DNA of 55,006 nucleotides from Acidobacteriota bacterium (GCA_023380575.1 JAMCRM010000126.1:1-55006), one strand, 5' to 3'. Positions 24,719-33,431 are shown, counted from the stretch's first letter. Notes: generated by a model not told the origin, from the letters alone. Numbers and translations: made by a program.

Positions 24719-26062
24719 TTATGCTCCTTTTATTCCGATTTCGCGTTCAATCACCTCGGCAATGTGTGCCGCGCATGCTTCCACCTGCTCCAGGCCGGCG
24801 GCTTCCACCATGATCCGCACCAGGGGCTCGGTGCCGGAGTAGCGCACCAGCACGCGGCCGTCGAGATCCTTCTGACAGCGCTCGATGGCTTCCCGCACGG
24901 CGGGGATTTCCGCCAGCGGGCGCCGCTCGCGCACCCTGACGTTCACCAGTTTTTGCGGATAAATGACGAGCCCCGCGCTCAATTCGTCGAGGGTGCTCCC
25001 GGTCTTGGCGGCGATTTCGAGCACGCGCAGCGCAGTCAGCATGCCGTCGCCGGTGGTGGCCCATTCGCGAAAGATCACGTGGCCCGACTGCTCGCCGCCG
25101 AGCATGGCGCCGGTGCGCACCATTTCCTCCAGCACGTACTTGTCGCCGACCGGGGTGCGCAGGAGGCGGATGTCCTCGTGCTCCAGCGCCTTCTCCAGCC
25201 CCAGGTTCGACATCACCGTGGCAACCACGGTACTGCCCGGCAGCCGGTCCTGGCCTTTGAGCCAGCGTGCGGCCAGCAGCAGCATGGCATCGCCGTTCAC
25301 AATATTTCCGGAGCCGCTTACAAGGATCGCCCGGTCGGCATCGCCGTCAAACGCAACGCCTGCCGCGGCCTTCGCCTCGAGCACCGCCCGGCGAAGGTTC
25401 CCGACATGGAGCGCGCCGCAGTTCAGATTGATGTTGCGCCCGTCGGGGGTGCAGGAGACGCGTTGCACATCCGCGCCGAGCCGCCGGAACAGGTCCGGAG
25501 CAAGCTGGTAGGCCGCGCCATTGCCGCAGTCCACCACCAGGCGCATGCCGTTCAACAGCGTGGTGACGGTGCCGATCAGGTATTGCAGGTAAAGCTCGTC
25601 GAGACCGGCGTCGCTCTCCAGCTTCCGCCGCTGCGGCTCGACGCCGCCATCGAGCAGGCGGAAAATTTCCTGTTCAATCCCGTGCTCCTCATCATCGGGG
25701 AGTTTGAAGCCGGAATGGCCGAATACCTTGATCCCGTTGTCCTGGTAAGGATTGTGGGAAGCGGAGATCATCACGCCCGCGGCGAAGGGTCCGGTGCGCG
25801 TGAGGTAGGCCACCCCCGGGGTAGTCACGATGCCGGCATCCCGCACCCGGATGCCCTGCCGCGCCAGCCCGCCCGCCACGGTTTCAGCGATCCATGGTCC
25901 CGATTCGCGGGTATCGCGGCCGAGCAAAACCTCGGGGTCGTCGCCGTGCGCGCGCAGGTCGCCGCCGAGGGCGAGTCCGAAGGCGAATACGGTGGCCGGA
26001 TCCAGGGGAGATTCTCCGGCAACGCCGCGGATCCCGTCGGTCCCAAACAGGTCCTTGGCCAT
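24719..26062 (-). CDS. glmM: phosphoglucosamine mutase
   Basis: Converts glucosamine-6-phosphate to glucosamine-1-phosphate for UDP-GlcNAc and the cell wall; cytoplasmic. 447 residues with the family landmarks LFGTDGIRGVAGESPL at the N-terminus, the phosphoserine loop ISASHNPYQDNG (Ser102), metal loop DGDADR (about 243) and phosphate-binding RYSGTEPLVRIM near the C-terminus. It follows the YbbR gene without a gap. The cdaA-cdaR-glmM order is the classic c-di-AMP cluster; in Firmicutes CdaR and GlmM modulate CdaA. Confidence 0.97.
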   Translation of the reverse strand: MAKDLFGTDGIRGVAGESPLDPATVFAFGLALGGDLRAHGDDPEVLLGRDTRESGPWIAETVAGGLARQGIRVRDAGIVTTPGVAYLTRTGPFAAGVMISASHNPYQDNGIKVFGHSGFKLPDDEEHGIEQEIFRLLDGGVEPQRRKLESDAGLDELYLQYLIGTVTTLLNGMRLVVDCGNGAAYQLAPDLFRRLGADVQRVSCTPDGRNINLNCGALHVGNLRRAVLEAKAAAGVAFDGDADRAILVSGSGNIVNGDAMLLLAARWLKGQDRLPGSTVVATVMSNLGLEKALEHEDIRLLRTPVGDKYVLEEMVRTGAMLGGEQSGHVIFREWATTGDGMLTALRVLEIAAKTGSTLDELSAGLVIYPQKLVNVRVRERRPLAEIPAVREAIERCQKDLDGRVLVRYSGTEPLVRIMVEAAGLEQVEACAAHIAEVIEREIGIKGA

Positions 26063-26734
26063 TTATCTCCTCTTCATCTCCACTGTCACGCTCACCTCCG
26101 ATTGGTTCTGCACAAACCGCACTCTCTGATCGCCCACGTAGGTGTTGACCCGGAAGACGTGAGTGCCCGAGACGCCGGTAAGGTCAATTGGATCGGTGAC
26201 CACCGCACGAACCTGATCGACGCGGCTGGCCGGTCCCTCGATCCGCAGCACCGGTGGCGACACCGTGGCGCGCTGCACCGCTTCCGACGCGCCGGGAGGC
26301 CCGGCAAAACGCACGTGCACCGGGACCTGCCGCACTTCCCGGCGCTCGAAATCAAAGCGGATCTGGGAAGGGACGGACCGCACCATCCGCACGCCCTGCG
26401 GCAGCCGTACATCACCCGGCCCGATGCTGAAGGTCCGCTCGCCGGGACCCACGCCGGACATGTCCAGAACCACCCGGTATTGCCGGCCTTCGGAGCGCAG
26501 TTCGCCGGCTGGGCCGCGCAGTTCCAGGTAGACCGATTCGATCAGGCTGGAGTTGATATCCAGTTCGGGAGCCAGGTTTTTGTATTCCACGGGCACGGAA
26601 ACGAAGGTGGAAAGCCGCGGCTCGCTGGTGACGAAGATCCACAACAGCACGGCGATTGCCAGCGACAGCAGTTTCCACCAGAAATCGGTGAACACAGCCC
26701 GGAAAGCGGATGCGAGAAAAGAACCGGCGCTCAC
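26063..26734 (-). CDS. cdaR: YbbR-domain protein, CdaR-like
   Basis: 223 residues: an N-terminal membrane helix (about 19-35, WWKLLSLAIAVLLWIFV) followed by two YbbR repeats outside the membrane (VPVEYKNLAPELDI; VPVHVRFAGPP). CdaR binds and regulates the diadenylate cyclase CdaA in Firmicutes. The gene overlaps cdaA by 4 bp and abuts glmM, which supports the same role here. Shorter than the four-repeat CdaR of Bacillus. Confidence 0.88.
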   Translation of the reverse strand: MSAGSFLASAFRAVFTDFWWKLLSLAIAVLLWIFVTSEPRLSTFVSVPVEYKNLAPELDINSSLIESVYLELRGPAGELRSEGRQYRVVLDMSGVGPGERTFSIGPGDVRLPQGVRMVRSVPSQIRFDFERREVRQVPVHVRFAGPPGASEAVQRATVSPPVLRIEGPASRVDQVRAVVTDPIDLTGVSGTHVFRVNTYVGDQRVRFVQNQSEVSVTVEMKRR

Positions 26735-27579
26735 TGGGTCTTCACCTTTGTCTGCGGCCCATCGCCGGCCATGGGGATATCGGCGGGTTGCTCTTCTTCC
26801 AGATGCGGCCCGGGACGGTGGGCGCCGAAGTGGGCGCTGATTCGTTCATCCACCTCCCGCAGCGTGAGACCCTGTTCCAGGTCGCCGAAGGCGGCCACGG
26901 AGACGCGTCCCGTGCCTTCGGAAACCACCACCGAGAGGCAATCGGTTTCTTCGGTAATACCGATGGCCGCGCGGTGTCGCGTGCCCAGTTTCGTGGAGAG
27001 GGCCGGGTTGGTGCTGAGCGGCAGAAAACAGGCCGCCGCCGCCACTTTGTCCTTTTGCACGATCACCGCCCCGTCATGCAGCGCGCTGCCGGGGTGGAAG
27101 ACGGAAAGCAGCAGATCGCGCGAGAGATGCGCGTCCAGCCGCACCCCGCTTTCGATAAAGGTGCGCAGGCCGATATCGCGCTCCATCACGATCAGCGCGC
27201 CGACCTTGTCCTGGGCAAGGCGGTTGACGGCCAGCAGAATCTCATCCGTGGATTCCGGCCGACGGAAACCCTTGCCGAACCATCGCTTCCTTCCCATGCG
27301 GGCCAGCGTGCGGCGGATTTCGGATTGAAACAGGACAATGGCCGCCAGCGCCGTGTAGGGAACGATATAGGACAGGATGGTCCGAAGCACTTCCAGCCGC
27401 GCCCAGATGGAGGCCGAATAAAGCACCACCATCATCAGAATGCCGACCAGGATGTGCCCCGCCCGCGTGCCGCGGACAATGGAAAAAGCCTTGTAGATGA
27501 GGAACCCGACGACCAGTATGTCAATGACCGCGGTAACGGTCAGCTCCGGCACCGGCAGATTGAATGGCGACAGGTTCAA
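26731..27579 (-). CDS. cdaA: membrane diadenylate cyclase (c-di-AMP synthase)
   Basis: 282 residues: three N-terminal membrane helices (about 15-90) and a DisA_N/DAC domain with the catalytic DGA at 169-171 (SALHDGAVIV) and RHRAAIG at 201-207. It makes c-di-AMP from two ATP. The Pro-rich C-terminal tail is not conserved. The start is a TTG; there is no Shine-Dalgarno, but TAATAT lies 8 bases upstream (27588-27593), so translation may be leaderless. Head of the cdaA-cdaR-glmM operon. Confidence 0.93.
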   Translation of the reverse strand: MNLSPFNLPVPELTVTAVIDILVVGFLIYKAFSIVRGTRAGHILVGILMMVVLYSASIWARLEVLRTILSYIVPYTALAAIVLFQSEIRRTLARMGRKRWFGKGFRRPESTDEILLAVNRLAQDKVGALIVMERDIGLRTFIESGVRLDAHLSRDLLLSVFHPGSALHDGAVIVQKDKVAAAACFLPLSTNPALSTKLGTRHRAAIGITEETDCLSVVVSEGTGRVSVAAFGDLEQGLTLREVDERISAHFGAHRPGPHLEEEQPADIPMAGDGPQTKVKTQ

Positions 27580-27617
27580 GCCTAAATATATTAACTCATA
27601 GAAACGAGCAGGCCCGC

Positions 27618-28256
27618 CTACTTCTTCTTTGCGGCCGGGCGCGCGGCTTTTTTCGCCGCCGCCGGGGGCGGGGCGCCCTCACGTTTGAACACGACGCTGG
27701 TGATCCGTACCGGCTTTACCGGTTTCTCCCCGCGCACCGGAACGTGCGCAATCTGATTCACCACGTCCTGCCCCTCCACTACCTGTCCGAAGATGGTGTG
27801 CTTGCCATTCAGGTGCGGCGTGGGCACTTCGGTGATGAAGAACTGGCAGCTGCCGGTATTCGGTTTGCCCACGTTGGCCATGGCCAGACGACCGGGCTGG
27901 TCGAACTTCAACGTGGGGACGAACTCGTCTTTGATGGTGAACCCCGGGTAGTAGGCGCCCGAGGCGGTGGGGTCGCCGGTCTGGATCATGAAGCCCGCCA
28001 TCACGCGGTGGAACGTAATGCCGTTGTACAGCGGCCGCTTGACCATCCTGTTGGTTTTCGGGTCCAGCCACGGCTTCAGCCCGCGCGCCAGCGCGCTGAA
28101 GTTGCGCACCGTCAGCGGCGTTTCTTTTTCGAACAGCCTGGCGGTGATGTCGCCCATGGTGGTATGGAAGGTGACATAGAGGCCCGGCTCGCGAGGCGCC
28201 GGAACCTGTCCGAACAGACCTGCGGCGCAGGCCAGCGAGACTAACCAGGTTTTCAT
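27618..28256 (-). CDS. exported cyclophilin-type peptidyl-prolyl isomerase
   Basis: Protein-folding enzyme, 212 residues. Signal peptide (about 1-16, ending AAGLFGQ), then cyclophilin domain: GDITARLFEKETPLTVRNF, ITFHRVMAGFMIQTGDPTAS, FITEVPTPHLNGKHTIFGQV. The catalytic Arg in FHRVM is present. It ends with a Lys/Ala-rich tail. The minus-strand promoter box TATAAT (28268-28273) is only 11 bases before the ATG, predicting a very short leader; there is no ribosome-binding site. The divergent nucleotidase starts 22 bp away. Confidence 0.93.
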   Translation of the reverse strand: MKTWLVSLACAAGLFGQVPAPREPGLYVTFHTTMGDITARLFEKETPLTVRNFSALARGLKPWLDPKTNRMVKRPLYNGITFHRVMAGFMIQTGDPTASGAYYPGFTIKDEFVPTLKFDQPGRLAMANVGKPNTGSCQFFITEVPTPHLNGKHTIFGQVVEGQDVVNQIAHVPVRGEKPVKPVRITSVVFKREGAPPPAAAKKAARPAAKKK

Positions 28257-28267
28257 AGGAAACTAGG

Positions 28268-28273
28268 ATTATA
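28268..28273 (-). promoter_or_regulatory. -10 box close to the cyclophilin start
   Basis: Perfect TATAAT on the minus strand with 11 bases to the ATG at 28256. A start of transcription 5-8 bases after the box would leave a leader of only a few bases. No matching -35 was found. Confidence 0.5.
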
Positions 28274-28278
28274 TCCCA

Positions 28279-29937
28279 ATGCGCTGGTTCCTGTTTCTCC
28301 TGCTGACCCTGCCCCTGGCGGCGGAGCGTGCCACCGTGACCGTGCTGGCGACCACGGACACGCACGGCAACCTCTACCCGGTGGATTACTACACCAACCG
28401 GCCGGCCCGCCGGGGCCTGGCCAAGGTGGCCACCCTGATCGCGGCGGAACGGGCCACTGCGCCCGGCGCGCTGTTGATCGACTGCGGCGACACGATCCAG
28501 GGCTCGCCTGTGGAATCCGTTTATCAAACCATTGTGCGCACCGGGCGCCCGCCGCTGGGCCTTTCCTTCCAACCGGAACTGTACCCGCAGGATCCCATGA
28601 TGCTGGCCATGAACCATCTCCGCTACGACTCCATGACGGTGGGCAATCACGAGTTCAACTTCGGATTGAAGAACCTGGAGCACGCCCGCGCCGGAGCACG
28701 CTTTCCCTGGATTTCGGCCAACATCGAGGGCGGCGCCAGGCCTTTCCGGGGTTTCCTGGTGAAACGCGTCGGACCGGTGAAGGTGGCGGTAATCGGGGTG
28801 ACCACGCCCGCCGTCCCCACGTGGGAGAAGCCGGAAAATCTGGGCGCGTATCGCTTCACCGACCCGCGGCAGGCCGTGGAACACGCGTTGGCCGAACTGC
28901 GGCGCACGGAAAAGCCGGATCTGGTGATCGCCGCGGTTCACGCGGGGCTGGAGCGGGGCCCCTCCCGGGAGAATGTGGTCCGGGATGTGGCCGCCGTGCC
29001 CGGCATCGACGCCATCATTTTCGGCCACACCCATCGGGAGGTGGCAGGCGAACGCATCGGCACGGTGCTGGCGGTGCAACCGAGGAACTGGGGCCGCTCG
29101 CTGGCCCGGCTCGATTTCACACTGGAACGCCGCGGGGGCAACTGGGCCGTAGCCGCCAAAACCAGCCGCCTCATCCCGGTGAAGGACGAAACCGCCGCGG
29201 ACCCTGCCATCCTCGCCATCGCGCGCCCGTATCACGAACTGGCGGAGCGCTACCTGGATACGCCCGTGGCTCGGGCGCCCGCCGACCTCGACGGGACGCT
29301 CGGGCGCGTGGAAGACAGCGCGCTGGTGGACGCCATCCACGCCGTCCAACTGCATTACGCGCATGCCGACGTGTCCTTCGCCTCGCTGTTCAATCCGCGC
29401 GTGCACGTCGCCCGCGGGCCGGTATCGGTGAGGCAGATCGCCGCCCTGTACCTGTACGACAACGAACTGTACGCGGTGGAGGGCACGGGGCGCATGGTCA
29501 GGGAGGCGCTGGAGAACGCCGCCCGCTATTTCCGTTCCTGCCAGGGCCAGGGATGCGGGCAGGCGCCGCTGGTGAACAGCCGCGTGATGGGTTATAACTA
29601 CGATACGGCCCAGGGCGTAACGTACGAAATCGACCTGACGCGCCCTGAGGGTCAACGGGTGGTCCATCTAGAATGGAAAGGGCAGCCCTTGGATCCGGAT
29701 CAGAGACTGCGAATAGCGGTAAACAACTACCGCGCCGCGGGCAGCGCCGGTTATGGGATGTTCCGCGGCGCTCCGATTCTCTGGACTTCGACCGAGGGCA
29801 TCCGTGAGCTGATGGTGCGCTATTACACGGCACGCAAGCAACTGCCGGGCCGCGCCGACGGTAACTGGCGCATTGTGCCCGCGGAAGCGCTGAGGACGCT
29901 CGAATCCGAGGCCCGCGGGAGCAAAGGGGGGTTATGA
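28279..29937 (+). CDS. secreted 5'-nucleotidase / UDP-sugar hydrolase-family phosphoesterase
   Basis: 552 residues with a short signal peptide (1-15). N-terminal calcineurin-like metallophosphatase domain: ATTDTHGNLYPVD, IDCGDTIQGSP, GNHEFNFG, VHAG and IFGHTHRE supply the two-metal site. C-terminal 5'-nucleotidase domain (from about 350) with the FDxxxG-like substrate stretch YNYDTAQGVTYEID and NNYRAAGSAGYGMF. Likely scavenges phosphate and nucleosides from nucleotides or 2',3'-cyclic nucleotides in the periplasm. Overlaps the next small gene by 4 bp (ATGA). Confidence 0.92.
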   Translation: MRWFLFLLLTLPLAAERATVTVLATTDTHGNLYPVDYYTNRPARRGLAKVATLIAAERATAPGALLIDCGDTIQGSPVESVYQTIVRTGRPPLGLSFQPELYPQDPMMLAMNHLRYDSMTVGNHEFNFGLKNLEHARAGARFPWISANIEGGARPFRGFLVKRVGPVKVAVIGVTTPAVPTWEKPENLGAYRFTDPRQAVEHALAELRRTEKPDLVIAAVHAGLERGPSRENVVRDVAAVPGIDAIIFGHTHREVAGERIGTVLAVQPRNWGRSLARLDFTLERRGGNWAVAAKTSRLIPVKDETAADPAILAIARPYHELAERYLDTPVARAPADLDGTLGRVEDSALVDAIHAVQLHYAHADVSFASLFNPRVHVARGPVSVRQIAALYLYDNELYAVEGTGRMVREALENAARYFRSCQGQGCGQAPLVNSRVMGYNYDTAQGVTYEIDLTRPEGQRVVHLEWKGQPLDPDQRLRIAVNNYRAAGSAGYGMFRGAPILWTSTEGIRELMVRYYTARKQLPGRADGNWRIVPAEALRTLESEARGSKGGL

Positions 29938-30317
29938 GGAAACGGTTATTCTGGTTGCTGCCGCTGCTGGCCATGGCGGCTGCCGCGCCCGAGGTCACGG
30001 GCAAGTGGAGCGGCATCATTGAAGTCTCCGATTCTTCCAGCGGAACTACTATCAACACACCTGTACAGGCCGAGTTCGAGCAGAAAGCAAATATCCTCTC
30101 CGGCAAGATCGGCCGGCGGCAGGATACCGAGGTCGAAACGATTCGCAACGGCAAACTCGAGGGCGACCGGGTCTCCTTCGAAGTTCAGTCGGCCGAAACG
30201 CTGGGCTCGGTGAAGTTCAACCTCAAACTCAGCGGAGATCGGATGGAAGGCACCATGGAGGGCAAAATAGATACTGGGCCGATTAGCGGCAAGGTCCATC
30301 TTACCCGCCAGTCGTAG
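29934..30317 (+). CDS. small secreted protein of unknown function
   Basis: 127 residues, signal peptide (1-18) and a beta-rich mature part: VTGKWSGIIEV, a middle with a strand-forming pattern, and MEGTMEGKIDTGPISGKVHL. Proteins with this GKWxG...G..MEGT pattern are frequent in Acidobacteriota and look like small lipocalin-like or beta-sandwich domains; I know no function. Its ATG overlaps the nucleotidase stop, so the two are co-translated. The 3' end overlaps the convergent metallohydrolase gene by 17 bp. Confidence 0.8.
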   Translation: MRKRLFWLLPLLAMAAAAPEVTGKWSGIIEVSDSSSGTTINTPVQAEFEQKANILSGKIGRRQDTEVETIRNGKLEGDRVSFEVQSAETLGSVKFNLKLSGDRMEGTMEGKIDTGPISGKVHLTRQS

Positions 30318-31071
30318 CGGGGACCGGTGGCCCGGGGCGCGCTGCGATCCGGGCCACCGCCCAATTCAGCATTTCCCGTTGCTTCTCTTGATTGCCGCGC
30401 CCCACCTCCAGGTTCACGTAGCGCACCCCGCGCCGCGCCGCCAGACGGGAGAGCGAACCATCATCCTCGCGCGGCGCCCGGTTTTGCAGGACGACGTTAT
30501 ATGGGCCGGCGGCCAGGATTTCGAAGTCCGCCGTCTGCGTGCACAGGAAGAACTCGTGCGGATGCGCGGCATCGTGCAGCGCGGTCCGGTCGCTGATGGC
30601 AGTTTCGTCGTGGACCGAGTATCCCTCGGAGTTGTTGTGAACCGCGATGAGCAGGGCGCCGGGGGGCGGCAGGATCGCCCGGACCAGCTTTTCCCTGCCC
30701 CGGTCCAGCCGGTCCAGCGCCCGCCGGAGCGCGTTTCCGCTCCAGCCCGGGTTCAACGTGCGCAGGTTTTTCTCCGCGCCCTCGCGCGAGAAGATGCGGT
30801 TGGGATCCATGCGGCCGGATTCGATTTTTATCCAGCGCGTGTGCACCCGCACCAGGTGCGCCACACCGGAATGGCTGCGCATGTGTTCGGTGAGCACCTC
30901 GCGCGCGGTTTCCTCATTGCCGTGAATCAGCAGGTACCGCGTGCCGCCATGCCGGCGGCGGATCACCTGAAACGGGATTCCGTCCAGTGTGACGCGGTTT
31001 CGCCGCCAGAAGAAGGGAAACCACCAGCCCAGCAGGAACTCGCGGCGGGTGAGGTTGCGCCTATTCGTCAA
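30301..31071 (-). CDS. M14/AstE-like zinc metallohydrolase, possible Tat substrate
   Basis: 256 residues from TTG 31071, which has GAGGA just before it and overlaps the end of the 49-residue gene; the frame continues upstream to 31179 but that stretch is antisense-like. The N-terminus reads TNRRNLTRREFLLGWWFPFF, close to a Tat signal (RR then hydrophobic). Motifs: LIHGNEETA (His50 and Glu53, the HxxE zinc site as in AstE/AspA proteins), DPNRIFS (89-95, substrate Arg region of M14) and AVHNN (His145, third ligand). These point to the M14 carboxypeptidase / succinylglutamate desuccinylase fold. Substrate unknown; a peptidoglycan peptide is one option. Confidence 0.65.
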   Translation of the reverse strand: MTNRRNLTRREFLLGWWFPFFWRRNRVTLDGIPFQVIRRRHGGTRYLLIHGNEETAREVLTEHMRSHSGVAHLVRVHTRWIKIESGRMDPNRIFSREGAEKNLRTLNPGWSGNALRRALDRLDRGREKLVRAILPPPGALLIAVHNNSEGYSVHDETAISDRTALHDAAHPHEFFLCTQTADFEILAAGPYNVVLQNRAPREDDGSLSRLAARRGVRYVNLEVGRGNQEKQREMLNWAVARIAARPGPPVPATTGG

Positions 31072-31210
31072 GTTCCTCTTTCTTGTGCTTGGGCTTGCGC
31101 CGCTTTGGTTCGATAGGCCGGCCGGGCGGCACGGCGCCGACCCGTTCCCGCGCGATGGCGCGCACTTCGGCCGGGACATCGAACTTCGGCCTTTTTCTGC
31201 GCCGCGCCAT
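31061..31210 (-). CDS. conserved-looking 49-residue basic protein
   Basis: Short gene of 49 residues, MARRRKRPKFDVPAEVRAIA at the start and a Lys/Arg-rich C-terminal half ending KHKKEELDE. TATACT (31218-31223) lies 7 bases before the ATG, as expected for a leaderless mRNA, and the next gene's TTG start is embedded in its last codons, so the two genes are coupled. Composition suggests a nucleic-acid- or ribosome-binding protein. I believe similar small proteins exist in other acidobacteria but cannot verify this. No function assigned. Confidence 0.65.
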   Translation of the reverse strand: MARRRKRPKFDVPAEVRAIARERVGAVPPGRPIEPKRRKPKHKKEELDE

Positions 31211-31217
31211 CTCTATG

Positions 31218-31241
31218 AGTATATCGGCGGTGAGCTAAACT
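31218..31241. promoter_or_regulatory. divergent pair of -10 boxes near start codons
   Basis: Minus strand TATACT at 31218-31223 is 7 bases before the ATG of the 49-residue gene. Plus strand TAAACT at 31236-31241 is 9 bases before the ATG of the esterase gene at 31251. The two start codons are only 40 bases apart and neither gene has a Shine-Dalgarno, so both mRNAs would be leaderless or nearly so. Confidence 0.5.
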
Positions 31242-31250
31242 GGTTGGGCT

Positions 31251-32951
31251 ATGCGGCACGTGGCAGGAATCCTGCTCACTGTTTGCGCTCTCGCCCAGGT
31301 CCCGCGCGAGGACGCCCGCCTGAGAAATACTCCAGGCACCGACACTCATTACACCATGCCGGTCTACCGCACGCTGGCTGAGTGGGAGACCCGCAAGACT
31401 TATCTGCGGAAGCAGATTCTCTCCGCCGCCGGCCTGCTGCCCATGCCGGAGAAAACCCCGCTGCACCCGCAGATCTTCAGGCGCATCGAGAACAAAGACT
31501 ACTCCATCGAAACAGTCCTGCTGGAGACCATGCCGGGCTATTATCTCGGCGGCAATCTCTACCGGCCGGCGGGCAGGAAGGGCAAGTTCCCAGCCATCGC
31601 TTCGCCGCACGGGCACTGGATCTACGGCCGCCTGGAGAATTCCGTCACCGGCTCCATCCCCGCGCGCTGCATCAACCTGGCGCGCCAGGGGTTCGTGGTG
31701 TTCGCCTACGACATGGTGGGCTACAACGATACCATCCAGACGCCACACGCTTTCGGCGGGCCGCGCGAGCAACTGTGGAGTTTCGGACCGCTGGGACTGC
31801 AATTGTGGAACTCGATCCGGGTGGTGGATTTTCTGCAATCCCTGCCCGACGTGGACCCCGCCCGCATCGGCGCCACCGGCGCCTCGGGCGGCGGCACGCA
31901 AACCTTTTTGCTGACCGCGGTGGATGACCGCGTGGTGTTCTCCGCGCCGGTCAACATGATCTCCGCCATCATGCAGGGCGGTTCGCCATGCGAGAACGCC
32001 CCCGGGCTGCGCATCGGCACATTCAATGTGGAGATCGGCGCCATGATGGCGCCGCGGCCCATGCTGATGGTCGCCGCCACCGGCGACTGGACCCGCAACA
32101 CGCCGCGGGAGGAATTCCCCGCCGTCCAGTCCATTTACCGTCTCTACGGCAAACAGGACGAACTGGAAATGGTGCAGATCGACGCGCCGCACAACTACAA
32201 CCAGCAGAGCCGCGAGGCCGTTTACGCGTTTTTCGGCAAGCGCATCAACGGCCGGAAGGACGCGTCGAAACTGAAAGAGCGCGGCTACCGCCCGGAACCA
32301 TTGCAGAACATGCTGGCGCTGCACAACCGCACCCTGCCCGCCAACGCGTTGACCTATGAACAGATTGTGGATCAGTGGATCGCCAACGCGCGCAAGCAGT
32401 TCCCCACCGATGCGACCGCGGCGCGGGAGCGCCTGGCACTGGCCCTGGCGGCACAATGGCCCGCAAAGGTGCTGAGCGAGCGCAACGGAGAACGGGTGGC
32501 GCTGAGCCGCGAAGGCTCGGGCGAGCGGGTCACTGGCATCTGGCGCGAAGGCAGAGGGACGCCCATAGTGGTGCTGGACCCCGGAGGCGTTGAAGCCGCC
32601 CGTAAACTGGCTCCGGCGGGCCGGCCGGTGCTGTTGCTGGATCCTTTCCCCGGCAAGCGCGACGAGACCGCACGCCACTTCTTCTGCTTCAACAAGACCG
32701 ACGCGGCCAACCAGGTGCAGGATATCCTCACGGCGCTGGCGTGGATCGGCAAACCCGGCATCGAACTGGTGGGATCCGGAAGGGCGGCCGCCGCCTGCCT
32801 GTTTGCCGCCGCCGTGGCGCCCACGCGGGTCGCGCTCAAGGCCGATATATCCGGCTTCGCCGGCAATGACCGCGATTTCATCGAGCGCTTCTTCGTGCCG
32901 GGCATTCAGCGCGCCGGCGGCCTCCAGGCCGCGCGGCTCCTCATCAAGTAG
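31251..32951 (+). CDS. secreted alpha/beta-hydrolase, acetylxylan-esterase-like
   Basis: 566 residues: signal peptide (about 1-16), alpha/beta-hydrolase core with nucleophile Ser in GATGASGGGTQTF (about residue 213), an oxyanion-type SPHGHW stretch and His in APHNYNQ (about 323). The second half (from about 350) is helical followed by a hydrolase-like repeat with DPGG and GSGRAAAACLF. This two-part layout occurs in large acidobacterial proteins annotated as acetylxylan esterases or X-Pro-type hydrolases; carbohydrate deacetylation fits the nearby glycoside hydrolases but is inferred. Ends head-on against the next gene with no gap. Confidence 0.8.
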   Translation: MRHVAGILLTVCALAQVPREDARLRNTPGTDTHYTMPVYRTLAEWETRKTYLRKQILSAAGLLPMPEKTPLHPQIFRRIENKDYSIETVLLETMPGYYLGGNLYRPAGRKGKFPAIASPHGHWIYGRLENSVTGSIPARCINLARQGFVVFAYDMVGYNDTIQTPHAFGGPREQLWSFGPLGLQLWNSIRVVDFLQSLPDVDPARIGATGASGGGTQTFLLTAVDDRVVFSAPVNMISAIMQGGSPCENAPGLRIGTFNVEIGAMMAPRPMLMVAATGDWTRNTPREEFPAVQSIYRLYGKQDELEMVQIDAPHNYNQQSREAVYAFFGKRINGRKDASKLKERGYRPEPLQNMLALHNRTLPANALTYEQIVDQWIANARKQFPTDATAARERLALALAAQWPAKVLSERNGERVALSREGSGERVTGIWREGRGTPIVVLDPGGVEAARKLAPAGRPVLLLDPFPGKRDETARHFFCFNKTDAANQVQDILTALAWIGKPGIELVGSGRAAAACLFAAAVAPTRVALKADISGFAGNDRDFIERFFVPGIQRAGGLQAARLLIK

Positions 32952-33431
32952 CTACGGTTTGCGGATGACACGGATCTCGATGGTGTGCTTGTCCAGGCGC
33001 TTGCCAATGAAATAGGAGGCGGCGGCCAGGCCGGCCATCCCGCCCGCCACCACCGCAGGCACGATGGCCACCGCGGGACCCTCGTACAGGTCGGGATATT
33101 TCGCCGCCGTGACGACCGAAGCGGCCCCGAGCGTGCCGGCAACCGCCAGCCACCGCCCCCGGGTCCCATACTCGGTCAGGCGCAAGACCGAGACGGATTC
33201 GCGCGGGATGGACCGGTCGCGTCTGCCCACGCGCAGGCGCAGGCTGTCGGGCCAAACGCCTTGCACCTTGCCTTTGATGTGCTTACCATCCGGCAGCACG
33301 AGGGCAACCTTGCGCTCGAGGATGCGGGGGGCAAGTTCGCCCCAGGTAAGCTGAATGCGGTCCTCGCCCCACAACATGCTTTGGCCAAGGCAGAGCAGGA
33401 CGCCCAACGCGGATAGGAACTGGCGGCTCAT
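32952..33431 (-). CDS. exported protein of unknown function
   Basis: 159 residues. Signal peptide (about 1-22, ending SMLWGED), then a small beta domain (VALVLPDGKHIKGKVQGVW; DSLRLRVG; IPRESVSVLRL) that resembles an Sm-like or PRC-like barrel by pattern only, followed by a hydrophobic Gly/Ala-rich segment (about 93-140) that may be a membrane hairpin. GAGGTGA precedes the ATG. No family recognised; similar secreted proteins of this layout occur in acidobacteria. Confidence 0.75.
   Translation of the reverse strand: MSRQFLSALGVLLCLGQSMLWGEDRIQLTWGELAPRILERKVALVLPDGKHIKGKVQGVWPDSLRLRVGRRDRSIPRESVSVLRLTEYGTRGRWLAVAGTLGAASVVTAAKYPDLYEGPAVAIVPAVVAGGMAGLAAASYFIGKRLDKHTIEIRVIRKP

Noticed and set aside
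23147..27328. A 1393-codon plus-strand frame spanning the HDAC-like, DUF1080, glmM, cdaR and cdaA genes
   Set aside because: It crosses five well-supported minus-strand genes and has no recognisable domain; a codon-bias shadow.
27679..29667. A 662-codon minus-strand frame
   Set aside because: Covers the cyclophilin in another frame and the antisense of the nucleotidase; no protein features.
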